A DNA stretch of 16,152 nucleotides, taken from positions 1 through 16,152 of the forward strand of contig JAJRRE010000403.1 in assembly GCA_024279745.1 (NCBI GenBank), given 5' to 3'. The DNA comes from Alphaproteobacteria bacterium. GTDB taxonomy: Bacteria > Pseudomonadota > Alphaproteobacteria > Rhizobiales > Hyphomicrobiaceae. Shown in pieces: positions 7,785 to 14,427 of the stretch. The position numbers and the translations under genes were made by a program. The notes under the pieces were generated by a model that was not told the origin of the DNA, ran no database searches, and was given only the letters and a program-made list of their open reading frames with translations. Within the stretch, counting starts at the first letter, position 1. Each line of letters starts with the position of its first letter.

Positions 7785-8502
7785 AACAATCGCTCGGACA
7801 TCAAAGACGGCGCCGACTAACTTGCCTGCCGATGCGCTTTACAAACTGATGAGCTGGTTCAGTCCCAGCTATCCGGTTGGCGCCTTCAGCTATTCTCATG
7901 GCCTTGAAAGCGCGGTTGAAGACGGTCTCTTGCATGACGCGAAAAGCACAACGACGTGGCTGCGCGATATTGTCGAACTTGGCGCCGGCAGTGCTGATGC
8001 AAGCTTTCTTGCTCGTAGCTATGATGCGGCGGCAGTGGCCGATTGGAATGAGGTTTCCCGCATCGACGCCTATGCCAAAGCGTTTCAGGCCAGCAAAGAG
8101 TTACAATTGGAAGCTACCGCACAGGGGTGTGCATTTTTGCTGATCACAGCGAAAGCCTGGCCCGCTGCGGCGTTGACTTCATTTGTGCGCGCCTGCCCCG
8201 CTGTGACCAGCTATCCGGTTGTGGTCGGCGTCGCAGGTGCGGCCCATGACATTGCGCAAGGGTCGTTGGCTCACGCCTACCTTCAGGCCTTCACCGCCAA
8301 TCTTGTATCGGCGGCTGTGCGTTTAGTGCCGCTGGGGCAAACCGACGGACAAATTGTAATGGCGGCATTGACAGATGTAATTGCCAAAGTCGCAGCAGGC
8401 GCCGAGGCCCGCGCTGTTGAAGATATCTCAAGCATGACATTGGCGGTGGATATTGCTTCGATGCGCCATGAAACTCAATATACAAGGCTATTTAGATCAT
8501 GA
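7777..8502 (+). CDS. ureF: Urease accessory protein UreF
   Basis: UreF sits between UreD and UreG in the activation complex and controls the GTPase-driven nickel transfer. The family is all-helical. Signature stretches are KLMSWFSPSYPVGAFSYSHG and LESAVEDG near the start, and VDIASMRHETQYTRLFRS at the C-terminus. From ATG 7777 the protein is 241 residues, the normal length. I prefer this start to ATG 7771 (two residues longer), because AAGG at 7765-7768 is 8 nt from 7777 but only 2 nt from 7771. The gene overlaps the end of ureE by 8 nt and its own stop overlaps ureG by 4 nt, so translation of ureEFG is probably coupled. Confidence 0.95.
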   Translation: MTETIARTSKTAPTNLPADALYKLMSWFSPSYPVGAFSYSHGLESAVEDGLLHDAKSTTTWLRDIVELGAGSADASFLARSYDAAAVADWNEVSRIDAYAKAFQASKELQLEATAQGCAFLLITAKAWPAAALTSFVRACPAVTSYPVVVGVAGAAHDIAQGSLAHAYLQAFTANLVSAAVRLVPLGQTDGQIVMAALTDVIAKVAAGAEARAVEDISSMTLAVDIASMRHETQYTRLFRS

Positions 8503-9119
8503 ACACGACAGCTAAGCGCGCGCCTTTGCGTGTGGGAATTGGCGGCCCGGTTGGTTCGGGTAAAACCGCACTGACCGATGCGATATGTAAATTAATGCGC
8601 GACCAGGTTTCAATCGGCGTCATCACCAATGATATCTACACCAAGGAAGACGCGGAGTTTTTAACCCGCTCGGGGGCCTTGCCGCCCGAACGCATCAGGG
8701 GCGTTGAGACCGGCGGCTGCCCGCACACGGCAATCCGCGAAGATGCCTCGATCAATCTGGCGGCGGTTGCAGAATTGCACAGTGAATTTCCCGACCTTGA
8801 TCTTATTATAATTGAATCGGGCGGAGATAATCTGGCGGCTACGTTCTCGCCGGAACTGGCCGATATTACCATTTATGTCATCGACGTATCGGCCGGCGAC
8901 AAAATTCCGCGCAAGGGCGGGCCAGGGATTACACGTTCCGATTTGCTGGTCATCAATAAGATTGATCTGGCACCACTGGTTGGCGCCAGCCTCGACGTCA
9001 TGGACCGGGACAGTAGAAAGATGCGCGGGAGCAAGCCATTTTTGTTTGCCAACGTGAAGGCTGGCGACGGCGTTGCAAAAGTATGCGCCTTCATCAAACG
9101 GGTCGGCGGTTTGGGTTGA
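8499..9119 (+). CDS. ureG: Urease accessory GTPase UreG
   Basis: SIMIBI-class GTPase (same group as HypB) that powers nickel insertion into urease. The 206-residue protein has the P-loop GGPVGSGKT at 15-23, VITNDIYTKEDAEFL at 41-55, the nickel-binding motif GGCPHT with Cys74 and His76, the switch region IIESGGDNLAATFSPELAD near 105-122, and NKID at 153-156. These are the residues used for nickel-dependent dimerisation and GTP hydrolysis. The ATG overlaps the ureF stop (ATGA). It is the last gene of the urea block; 53 nt separate it from the convergent cyclase gene, and I see no clear rho-independent terminator there. Confidence 0.97.
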   Translation: MNTTAKRAPLRVGIGGPVGSGKTALTDAICKLMRDQVSIGVITNDIYTKEDAEFLTRSGALPPERIRGVETGGCPHTAIREDASINLAAVAELHSEFPDLDLIIIESGGDNLAATFSPELADITIYVIDVSAGDKIPRKGGPGITRSDLLVINKIDLAPLVGASLDVMDRDSRKMRGSKPFLFANVKAGDGVAKVCAFIKRVGGLG

Positions 9120-9172
9120 GCCAAAAAATGGGGGGGAGCGTAGGGGGATATATGGGCCCCGAAAGCGCGGCC

Positions 9173-10999
9173 CTATTCCACCTTCAATTGGAACACGTCG
9201 ATTGGTTCGGCATGGCCTTTGACTTTGTGGACGCCGTGGGAAATTGGCCGAAAATCGTCGCCTAACTCAGCTCTTGTAGTGCCGCTAACCAATATAGTAA
9301 CTTCCGCATCGGCGGGCAGAAGCTGTTTGCCCAGCTGTTCCAATCTCTGACCAACATTCACGGTATCGCCGATTACCGTATAATTGAGACGGTCAGGGGA
9401 GCCGATATTACCAACGGTGGCGGGACCGGTATGGATACCAATGCGCATATGGATCGGCGGCTTGCCCTGTCGGCGCAATGTTTTGTTGTCTTCGTGCAAT
9501 GCCGCTGCGATTGCTCTTGCAGCCCGGCAAGCGCGCTCCGCGTGATCGTCTTGTGGTTGCAGCGCGCCCCAAAAAGCCATCACGGCATCGCCAATGAATT
9601 TATCGACAATGCCATCTTCATCGGCAATGCTTTTGGCGACCAGAGCAAAATGCCGGTTTAGGAGGTCGGCAACTTGCGGCGCGCGCATGTTTTCTGCCGC
9701 TGATGTAAAGCCGGCAATGTCGGTGAACATGATCGTAATGTTTTTGGAATCAGAAACGACATCTTCAATGCCGCCCCGCTGAATTAGAATGTCTACAATT
9801 TTCTTGGGGACATATAGTTCAAACCAGCGCAATGCCGCTAGCATTGAATTAAACGCGATGGATTGATCGTCCAGTTCGCGGAACACACTGCCTGACAGTT
9901 TGTCGATTTTCGAAATATCCAAACTGCCAATGCGGCTGCTCGCGCGCGAGATCCGTGTGATCGGTTTGGCAATCTGGCGCCCGACCACTATTGCCGCTAA
10001 TAGCGATAACATTAAAGCACCCAGCCCAATAGCCAGTGCCAGCTTCATGCGGCTCACTTCCTCACCAATCGAACTGGCTAGAAAATAGGCGCCGACAATG
10101 AGTGGTTTGTCGCCAAACTCGTACAGCTCACGATATATGAAAACATAGCGTTGGCCGCCGATATCTAGTGAATGGCCGCGAGTTCCCCCACTGAGCGACA
10201 ACCGTACTTTGTATTTGCCGTGTTGTTGCCAGATGGCACTCAGGATTTTGTCGTGAACCATATCCAGGCGCGGCAATGGGTGTTCATCGGACTGAACCCG
10301 TGCGCCGTTTACCAGGAATGGATGCGCCAGAACATGATCGCGCCCATACAAAATAAACCGCTGCCCAGCCTGAACCAGTTTCCCATCACCGACAAAGTGT
10401 GACAATTTTTGCACCGACACGACGGAGACAATAGCACCGACAAGTTTCCCCTCCCGCTTCACCGGATAAGTGAAGTTAAGATAGGTTGATTTATACTGCT
10501 CGCGCCAGATCGGCGGTCCCCAGAACTTACCTGTTGCCGCCCGTTTCATATTTCGCCTGATGAGCAGATCTTGGGAATGATCAGCGCTATTTTGAACAGT
10601 TTGCTCCGTGCTGCGATTTTGCCCAACGGAGAAGGAGCGTAATTGTGTATCGAAATAAATCACTGCATCGATTTGGGGTGTTGCGGCCAGGGCTCCGGCA
10701 AGAAAAACTGCAAACGACTTCTTGTCACTGGGGTCGATATCGCCATTGGCAATTCTACGGGCGATAAACTGCGCTTGATTTTCGCTTGGTTTGAGATGCT
10801 GTTTAATACGATTGATCGAGGCGTTGATTGAAATATCTGCATTTGTGCTCAGCAAGGAAAACGTATTTTTTTGCGCAAGCCAGGCACCGATAACCAATAC
10901 CGCGCCGACCGATATCAGAACCAACAGCCCTATCGCGGCCGCCAGTCCTGCGGCAATGGATATGCGGCCATGTCGTTTTTGGCTTTTGTTGTCAATCAA
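9173..10999 (-). CDS. Membrane-bound class IIIb adenylate cyclase with Cache and HAMP domains
   Basis: Predicted receptor cyclase making cAMP from ATP. Residues here are numbered from an upstream TTG at 11029, which gives 618 residues; I prefer TTG 10999 (608 residues) because AAGGGG lies 7 nt before it, while 11029 has no Shine-Dalgarno. There is no in-frame ATG before residue 161. Domains are: helix 1 (about 24-50), a periplasmic Cache-like sensor (about 55-325, with STYLNFTYPVKREGKLVGAI), helix 2 (328-350), HAMP (350-400) and the cyclase domain (430-618). Metal-binding Asp437 and Asp481, adenine-selecting Lys477 and Thr551, and transition-state Asn558 and Arg562 are all present (FTDIAGF, DKFIGDAVMAFWG, YTVIGDTVNVGQRLE). 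The Lys/Thr pair points to ATP rather than GTP and to subclass IIIb, many members of which respond to bicarbonate. It is convergent with ureG; the ligand is unknown. Confidence 0.9.
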   Translation of the reverse strand: MIDNKSQKRHGRISIAAGLAAAIGLLVLISVGAVLVIGAWLAQKNTFSLLSTNADISINASINRIKQHLKPSENQAQFIARRIANGDIDPSDKKSFAVFLAGALAATPQIDAVIYFDTQLRSFSVGQNRSTEQTVQNSADHSQDLLIRRNMKRAATGKFWGPPIWREQYKSTYLNFTYPVKREGKLVGAIVSVVSVQKLSHFVGDGKLVQAGQRFILYGRDHVLAHPFLVNGARVQSDEHPLPRLDMVHDKILSAIWQQHGKYKVRLSLSGGTRGHSLDIGGQRYVFIYRELYEFGDKPLIVGAYFLASSIGEEVSRMKLALAIGLGALMLSLLAAIVVGRQIAKPITRISRASSRIGSLDISKIDKLSGSVFRELDDQSIAFNSMLAALRWFELYVPKKIVDILIQRGGIEDVVSDSKNITIMFTDIAGFTSAAENMRAPQVADLLNRHFALVAKSIADEDGIVDKFIGDAVMAFWGALQPQDDHAERACRAARAIAAALHEDNKTLRRQGKPPIHMRIGIHTGPATVGNIGSPDRLNYTVIGDTVNVGQRLEQLGKQLLPADAEVTILVSGTTRAELGDDFRPISHGVHKVKGHAEPIDVFQLKVE

Positions 11000-11143
11000 T
11001 ATTTGGCCCCTTGGTAGCAGCGGCGGCAACAGGTGGTATAGCTATACGCAATAGCGAGCTATGCCGAAACAGCAGCGTTATCACGGCGCCTATGGCCTTG
11101 TTAAGGACAGTGCCCAGTGCTGGCCACAATTCTCATCACTATG

Positions 11144-11178
11144 TGCAATATAGTATGTATTGCAGACAATATAATTGT
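11144..11178. promoter_or_regulatory. Candidate operator/promoter between the divergent cyclase and TPR-like genes
   Basis: A perfect dyad TGCAATA-N7-TATTGCA occupies 11144-11164. Two bases later, ACAAT-ATA-ATTGT (11166-11178) forms a second dyad that contains the -10-like hexamer TATAAT (11170-11175) on the plus strand. No good -35 hexamer lies 16-18 bp upstream; the first dyad covers that place. This layout is what a repressor or activator site overlapping a promoter would look like. The surrounding region is visibly AT-rich compared with the flanking genes. The plus-strand gene starts 54 nt downstream; the cyclase starts about 145 nt away in the other direction. Confidence 0.45.
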
Positions 11179-11229
11179 TTGGGCGGTAAAGTAATTGCAT
11201 TTAATGATTGTAACGGTGGGTAAAGCTTA

Positions 11230-12852
11230 ATGAACGATTCGTTAATCGACGGGATTGAGAACACGAACAATCCCTTGGGTATGACCTTCGCGCTTGCCGG
11301 CGCGTCTTCAACCATAGCAGGGTTTGCAGCTGACTTCGCGCAGCCGATCGGGCCATTTGCGCTATATCTTCTCATTGGCGCCGGTATTATTCTTGTTGTA
11401 ATTGCGGTCCTGTATGTGCTGTGGCGCACGATACGGCCACGTTTGCGTTCTCCGTTTATATTTCTAGGGGCTTTGACTATTTTTAGCGCGGCGACGGTCT
11501 ATCTACAAAGTACTGCAGGCGCCGAAGCAGAAACCAAAGGTGCCTTTGCAACTTTAATTAAGCCGCTTGCTGCTTTGCAAAAAAATATGGGCCTGTTGCA
11601 AAAAGATATTGCCGATATCAAAGAAACAACACGGCGGACTGCCGATGCATCGGAACGCACAGCTAAGGCCGTTGAAAAAGTAGCCAAAGGTGTTGAAGGT
11701 CTGGGAGCTTTGGGCGGCTTGATCGCGGCGCCGAAGACAATTGCCGATTATTACAATAACGCCCTTGTTTATGAGCGCCGTGGGGACGGGCTGTCTGCCC
11801 GAAAAATGCTTGAGCGCGCAATTGCGCAAAAGAGCGATGCTATCGACATTCACGGGAAATATATCTCTCTGTTAAAGGCCCAGGAGGGGCTCTTGGGCGC
11901 TCGAGAAATCTATGCCGGATTGGCGCGGGCAAATCCAGACAATAAAGCCATTGCAATGACTAAGGCGATATTGCAGCCGGGCAAGAAGCGCGAGCGGGAT
12001 TTGCGCGCGCTTATCGGTGGAGATAATGAATATGGGCCCGCATGGTTTGAAATTGCGCGGCTTTATTCTGCTGATCGGTTGGGCGACCAATCACTGGCCG
12101 ACAAGCGCGCCGAGAAAGCGGCCCTGGAAGAATTTGTCAAAGCCGACAAGAATGGCGGGCTATATAAGCATTTCCTGCGCAAGAAATTGATCGACGAGTG
12201 GCGTAAGATCGTGACCGCGCGTCTGGCGCCCTATCAAAATAGATCCACCGCCTTGTCGCCAGTTGCTATGAGCGCGACGCCTTCAAATTCCGGCTGGATG
12301 GTACATATGACAATTGGCGAGCCGACGCGGGCTATTCGTTACCGCGTCGATAACGGCGAGATTAAAGACACAGGCCACAGTAATTTCATCAATCAGGCAA
12401 CGGGCGCCAAACAGCCGCGCGGTTTCTTTCAATTGCCACTTAGCACTGTCCGCGCCGAAATCGATATCTGGTATGACGATGTGCGTGGTAATTCGCAAGG
12501 CCCGTTTCGCCAGGAATTCGACGCGGCCAATGCACATGTTGCCCACGCCAAGAATATTCTAGAGAATATCACTCCCAAATGGGTCAGCGGGCGAGAGTAT
12601 AACGGGAAGTTCCTGGTCTATTTCACCCATCTGCTGAGTTACAAATGTGGGTTGCAAGCCATTAATTATGGCGTCAATCTAGATGTCCCCGATCAACGCT
12701 GGCCTTTGTCGCCATGCGATGCAAAAAATCCTTATAAAGTCGGATCAGGGAAACTCTATGCCAGCTACGGTGAAAAACTGACGACCATGTCTGTTCAGTT
12801 GACCTATGCGGATGGAACGAAATCGCCGTTGAAGCAGTTCAAATTTGATTGA
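11230..12852 (+). CDS. Membrane protein of unknown function with coiled-coil/TPR-like region and soluble C-terminal domain
   Basis: I do not recognise a named family. The 540-residue protein has two hydrophobic helices (about 42-66, FALYLLIGAGIILVVIAVLY, and about 75-93), then a helical segment rich in Ala, Lys and Glu (100-155), consistent with a stalk or coiled coil. Residues 170-330 look like TPR-type helical repeats (NNALVYERRGDGLSARKMLE, AREIYAGLARANPDNKA, YGPAWFEIARLYSADRLGD). The C-terminal part (about 345-540) appears beta-rich, with only two cysteines, Cys473 and Cys496, which could form a disulfide if that part is outside the cytoplasm. Topology cannot be decided here. The start ATG 11230 has only a weak GGTGGG upstream. 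It is divergent from the adenylate cyclase and may share its control region, suggesting, but not showing, a role in the same response. Confidence 0.75.
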   Translation: MNDSLIDGIENTNNPLGMTFALAGASSTIAGFAADFAQPIGPFALYLLIGAGIILVVIAVLYVLWRTIRPRLRSPFIFLGALTIFSAATVYLQSTAGAEAETKGAFATLIKPLAALQKNMGLLQKDIADIKETTRRTADASERTAKAVEKVAKGVEGLGALGGLIAAPKTIADYYNNALVYERRGDGLSARKMLERAIAQKSDAIDIHGKYISLLKAQEGLLGAREIYAGLARANPDNKAIAMTKAILQPGKKRERDLRALIGGDNEYGPAWFEIARLYSADRLGDQSLADKRAEKAALEEFVKADKNGGLYKHFLRKKLIDEWRKIVTARLAPYQNRSTALSPVAMSATPSNSGWMVHMTIGEPTRAIRYRVDNGEIKDTGHSNFINQATGAKQPRGFFQLPLSTVRAEIDIWYDDVRGNSQGPFRQEFDAANAHVAHAKNILENITPKWVSGREYNGKFLVYFTHLLSYKCGLQAINYGVNLDVPDQRWPLSPCDAKNPYKVGSGKLYASYGEKLTTMSVQLTYADGTKSPLKQFKFD

Positions 12853-13095
12853 GTTTTGCCCGCTATCTTGGGCGTTGGCATAAACACCGTCGGCCTTCAG
12901 TTTACTTGAAACAGAATAGCGTCCTGTATTAACCGCGCGACAATATATCAAGATTTGCAATCTGATTAACATTCACAGCGCGTTTGAGCAATTTCGCAAT
13001 GCTTGTTTGGCGCATCAGAGGCGAGGCGCGAGGCGCACAAGAAGCACACTGGGCGGGCACGCTGGGGCGAAGCCGGCAGGGCGCGCAGGCGGGAT
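12853..13095. other. Intergenic region between convergent genes
   Basis: No gene is supported here. A weak GCCC-N8-GGGC hairpin follows the upstream gene without a T run. At 13023-13036 there is a tandem heptamer GAGGCGC repeated twice, in a GC-rich stretch that continues to the end of the next, minus-strand gene. I see no convincing terminator for either gene. Confidence 0.4.
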
Positions 13096-13518
13096 TTAAC
13101 GCCAATATTGTTTGAGGTATTCTAGTTGTTTTAATATATCGTAGCCTGAATCGCGATTACGCTTGCGTGAGCGATAGTAGGGGCGATCACGTGTGCTGCG
13201 TCCTGTTCTGCCATTTCTATTCGATCCGCTGTTGTCGCCTGATGATGCATTGCCATTGTCGCCATCACTATCGCCATTACTATCACTATCACCGCTGCCG
13301 TCCTGGTCGTTGTCATTATCGGACGATGAGTGATCGTTACCGCCTTCGCTGCGTTCGCGGCGATAAAGAATGGAGCGTCCGTCGCCGTCAAATTTCCAAA
13401 TGCCGTTATTGATCTTTGCTTGCGCATTACTCACGGGCATGAATGCGACAATTGCCAAGACACAAACTTTGCATACCGTTGAGTTTGGCAGGGGGAAGAT
13501 ACGAAATGATTGATCCAT
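13096..13518 (-). CDS. Predicted exported small protein with Asp/Ser/Asn-rich low-complexity middle
   Basis: Unrecognised 140-residue protein. Residues 1-34 look like a Sec signal peptide: a positive charge at Arg6 and Lys17, a hydrophobic core VCVLAIVAFMPV, and an AQA motif at 32-34 suggesting cleavage before KINNGIWKFDGDGRS. Residues 58-100 are almost only Asp, Ser, Asn and Gly (acidic, likely disordered, possibly cation-binding). Residues 101-124 are Arg-rich and basic, and the end is an aromatic amphipathic stretch, YDILKQLEYLKQYWR. The acidic-then-basic layout could allow self-association or binding to the cell surface; this is inference. ATG 13518 has no clear Shine-Dalgarno sequence. 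The signal peptide and the clean segmentation argue for a real gene. It starts 27 nt from a divergent micro-ORF. Confidence 0.6.
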   Translation of the reverse strand: MDQSFRIFPLPNSTVCKVCVLAIVAFMPVSNAQAKINNGIWKFDGDGRSILYRRERSEGGNDHSSSDNDNDQDGSGDSDSNGDSDGDNGNASSGDNSGSNRNGRTGRSTRDRPYYRSRKRNRDSGYDILKQLEYLKQYWR

Positions 13519-13545
13519 CGTGAAAGGGTCCAGGAGAATTCAACT

Positions 13546-13617
13546 ATGAGCGAAAAGATAACTATGGGCGAAAAGATAGGCGTGAACGAAAAGATATGTG
13601 TAAGCGGTAGGATAAGG
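13546..13617 (+). repeat. Four 18-nt tandem repeats (imperfect)
   Basis: Units begin at 13546, 13564, 13582 and 13600. The first three share the core CGAAAAGATA exactly; the fourth has CGGTAGGATA. Read on the minus strand the core is TATCTTTTCG. The array may encode a repeat peptide, or be repeated protein-binding sites upstream of the divergent gene that starts at 13518. Confidence 0.85.
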
Positions 13618-13629
13618 CCTGGTGCTTAA
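13546..13629 (+). CDS. Candidate micro-ORF, 27 residues, four imperfect hexapeptide repeats
   Basis: A strong Shine-Dalgarno sequence, AGGAGAA (from 13532), precedes ATG 13546. The product would be four six-residue repeats followed by PGA: MSEKIT, MGEKIG, VNEKIC and VSGRIR, with the pattern x-(S/G/N)-E-K-I-x decaying in the last unit. The DNA shows the same 18-nt period. All four Ile codons are ATA, rare in the neighbouring GC-rich genes, which suggests recent duplication, foreign origin, or that this is not translated at all. It starts 27 nt from, and divergent to, the exported acidic protein. Its stop codon adjoins the ribosome binding site of a second short ORF. It matches no family I know. 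Confidence 0.35.
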   Translation: MSEKITMGEKIGVNEKICVSGRIRPGA

Positions 13630-13640
13630 GGAGCTGCGAT

Positions 13641-13715
13641 ATGGCAGTCGACAAGTTTATATGTCAGCGTTCACCTCGATCATTTGGACCGCGATCAACT
13701 CCTCAGCCGCATTGA
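13641..13715 (+). CDS. Candidate second micro-ORF, 24 residues
   Basis: AAGGAG (13628-13633) overlaps the stop codon of the preceding micro-ORF and lies 7 nt before ATG 13641, an ideal ribosome binding site. The product would be MAVDKFICQRSPRSFGPRST plus PQPH, a basic peptide with one Cys and several Pro. No family is recognised. The tight arrangement behind another well-positioned short ORF is the only argument for it; chance is possible. Confidence 0.28.
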   Translation: MAVDKFICQRSPRSFGPRSTPQPH

Positions 13716-13742
13716 TCCGCCAGACTGTTGGTCTTTTGGGAT

Positions 13743-13757
13743 GTCCAATAGTTGGAC
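13743..13757. repeat. Inverted repeat GTCCAA-TAG-TTGGAC
   Basis: Perfect 6-bp arms around a 3-nt centre. The centre, CCAATAGTTGG, resembles the palindrome CCAACTAGTTGG at 14406-14417, which may indicate two sites for the same DNA-binding protein. Confidence 0.5.
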
Positions 13758-14040
13758 GATAAGCGTTGAAGACCGGGCAAGAAAGTGGCGTAGTCATCCT
13801 ATGTTGCTTTGACGGCTGGAGCAGGTCCGACTTAGGTGGAATCAGATGTATGTAGCTGGGCTGCTCTCACGTCTTTGCCCAAAGAGTATGATCCACGATT
13901 TCGATAGTAGCAAAATGCTTCCATCTCAACCGATCAGGCTTTAGAGGAACCGGTAGCGGTCCAGGTCGCCCCGAATAGCCACCGGCTCCTTTTCCTACAG
14001 GCTGGAACGCAGAGTTAGTTATAGCCTGATAGAAACTTGT

Positions 14041-14058
14041 CGGCATACAGAAATGCCG
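14041..14058. repeat. Hairpin CGGCAT-N6-ATGCCG
   Basis: A 6-bp stem that can extend by two G-T pairs, with loop ACAGAA, followed on the plus strand by GTATTTTG. It is a weak terminator-like structure, with no gene upstream that clearly needs it. Confidence 0.35.
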
Positions 14059-14275
14059 GTATTTTGCAACTGTAACTGTCCTTTGGTTATTCAGTTCTGC
14101 CGGTGGTTTGGCAACAGAGTTAGTGCGCGGCGGTTGGTGTGAGGCGATTGCTGCGCGGCGTTAATGTCATTGCGTAGGCTGCGAAGTCGTACCGGCGAAC
14201 ACGAATTGTCGAACATTTGTGGCTGGCGGCTCTTGCACTTCAACACTGTTATGTCGGCCCGGAGTTGAAGCATAA

Positions 14276-14294
14276 GCCTGCGTCACCCGCAGGC
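14276..14294. repeat. Strong hairpin GCCTGCG-N5-CGCAGGC
   Basis: A perfect 7-bp GC-rich stem with loop TCACC. No T run follows on either strand beyond a short mixed stretch, so it is not a standard intrinsic terminator. It could be a protein-binding site, part of a small RNA, or the edge of a decayed element. Confidence 0.5.
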
Positions 14295-14328
14295 CCGTCT
14301 TACTGGCTGGCCCAATATATATTAGCTA

Positions 14329-14360
14329 GCTTGCCCATCGGCCTGGCTTGTTCGGCAAGC
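14329..14360. repeat. Competing hairpins GCTTGCC/GGCAAGC and GCTTG/CAAGC
   Basis: GCTTGCC (14329-14335) pairs with GGCAAGC (14354-14360) across 18 nt. The same right arm can instead pair with GCTTG at 14346-14350 through a TTCGG loop. The two structures exclude each other. Confidence 0.35.
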
Positions 14361-14397
14361 GCGCCTGTCCCGTTAACACACTAAATTTCCGCAAACC

Positions 14398-14427
14398 GAT
14401 CAGAACCAACTAGTTGGCGTGCTGATC
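14398..14427. repeat. Nested palindrome GATCAG - CCAACTAGTTGG - CTGATC
   Basis: A perfect 12-bp palindrome (14406-14417) is flanked by a second pair of perfect 6-bp arms, GATCAG at 14398-14403 and CTGATC at 14422-14427. Together they make one long dyad centred near 14412. Only five bases after it, AGCAGT-N9-ACTGCT (14432-14452) forms another perfect inverted repeat. This is an operator-like arrangement, about 630 bp upstream of the response regulator gene. Confidence 0.55.

Noticed and set aside
9154..9173. GGGCC-N10-GGCCC between ureG and the cyclase as a bidirectional terminator
   Set aside because: The stem is only 5 bp with a 10-nt loop, there is no T run on either strand, and it overlaps the cyclase stop codon.
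11143..11165. CRP/cAMP receptor site in front of the cyclase
   Set aside because: The dyad arms are TGCAATA/TATTGCA, which do not match TGTGA/TCACA.
13546..13617. Repeat array as a CRISPR
   Set aside because: Units are contiguous 18-mers without unique spacers and no cas genes are present; it is a short tandem repeat.
13846..13944. Third micro-ORF (32 codons) with AGGTGG upstream
   Set aside because: The ribosome binding site is moderate, the sequence has no repeat or other special feature, and it is not coupled to the two micro-ORFs before it; not enough to call a gene.
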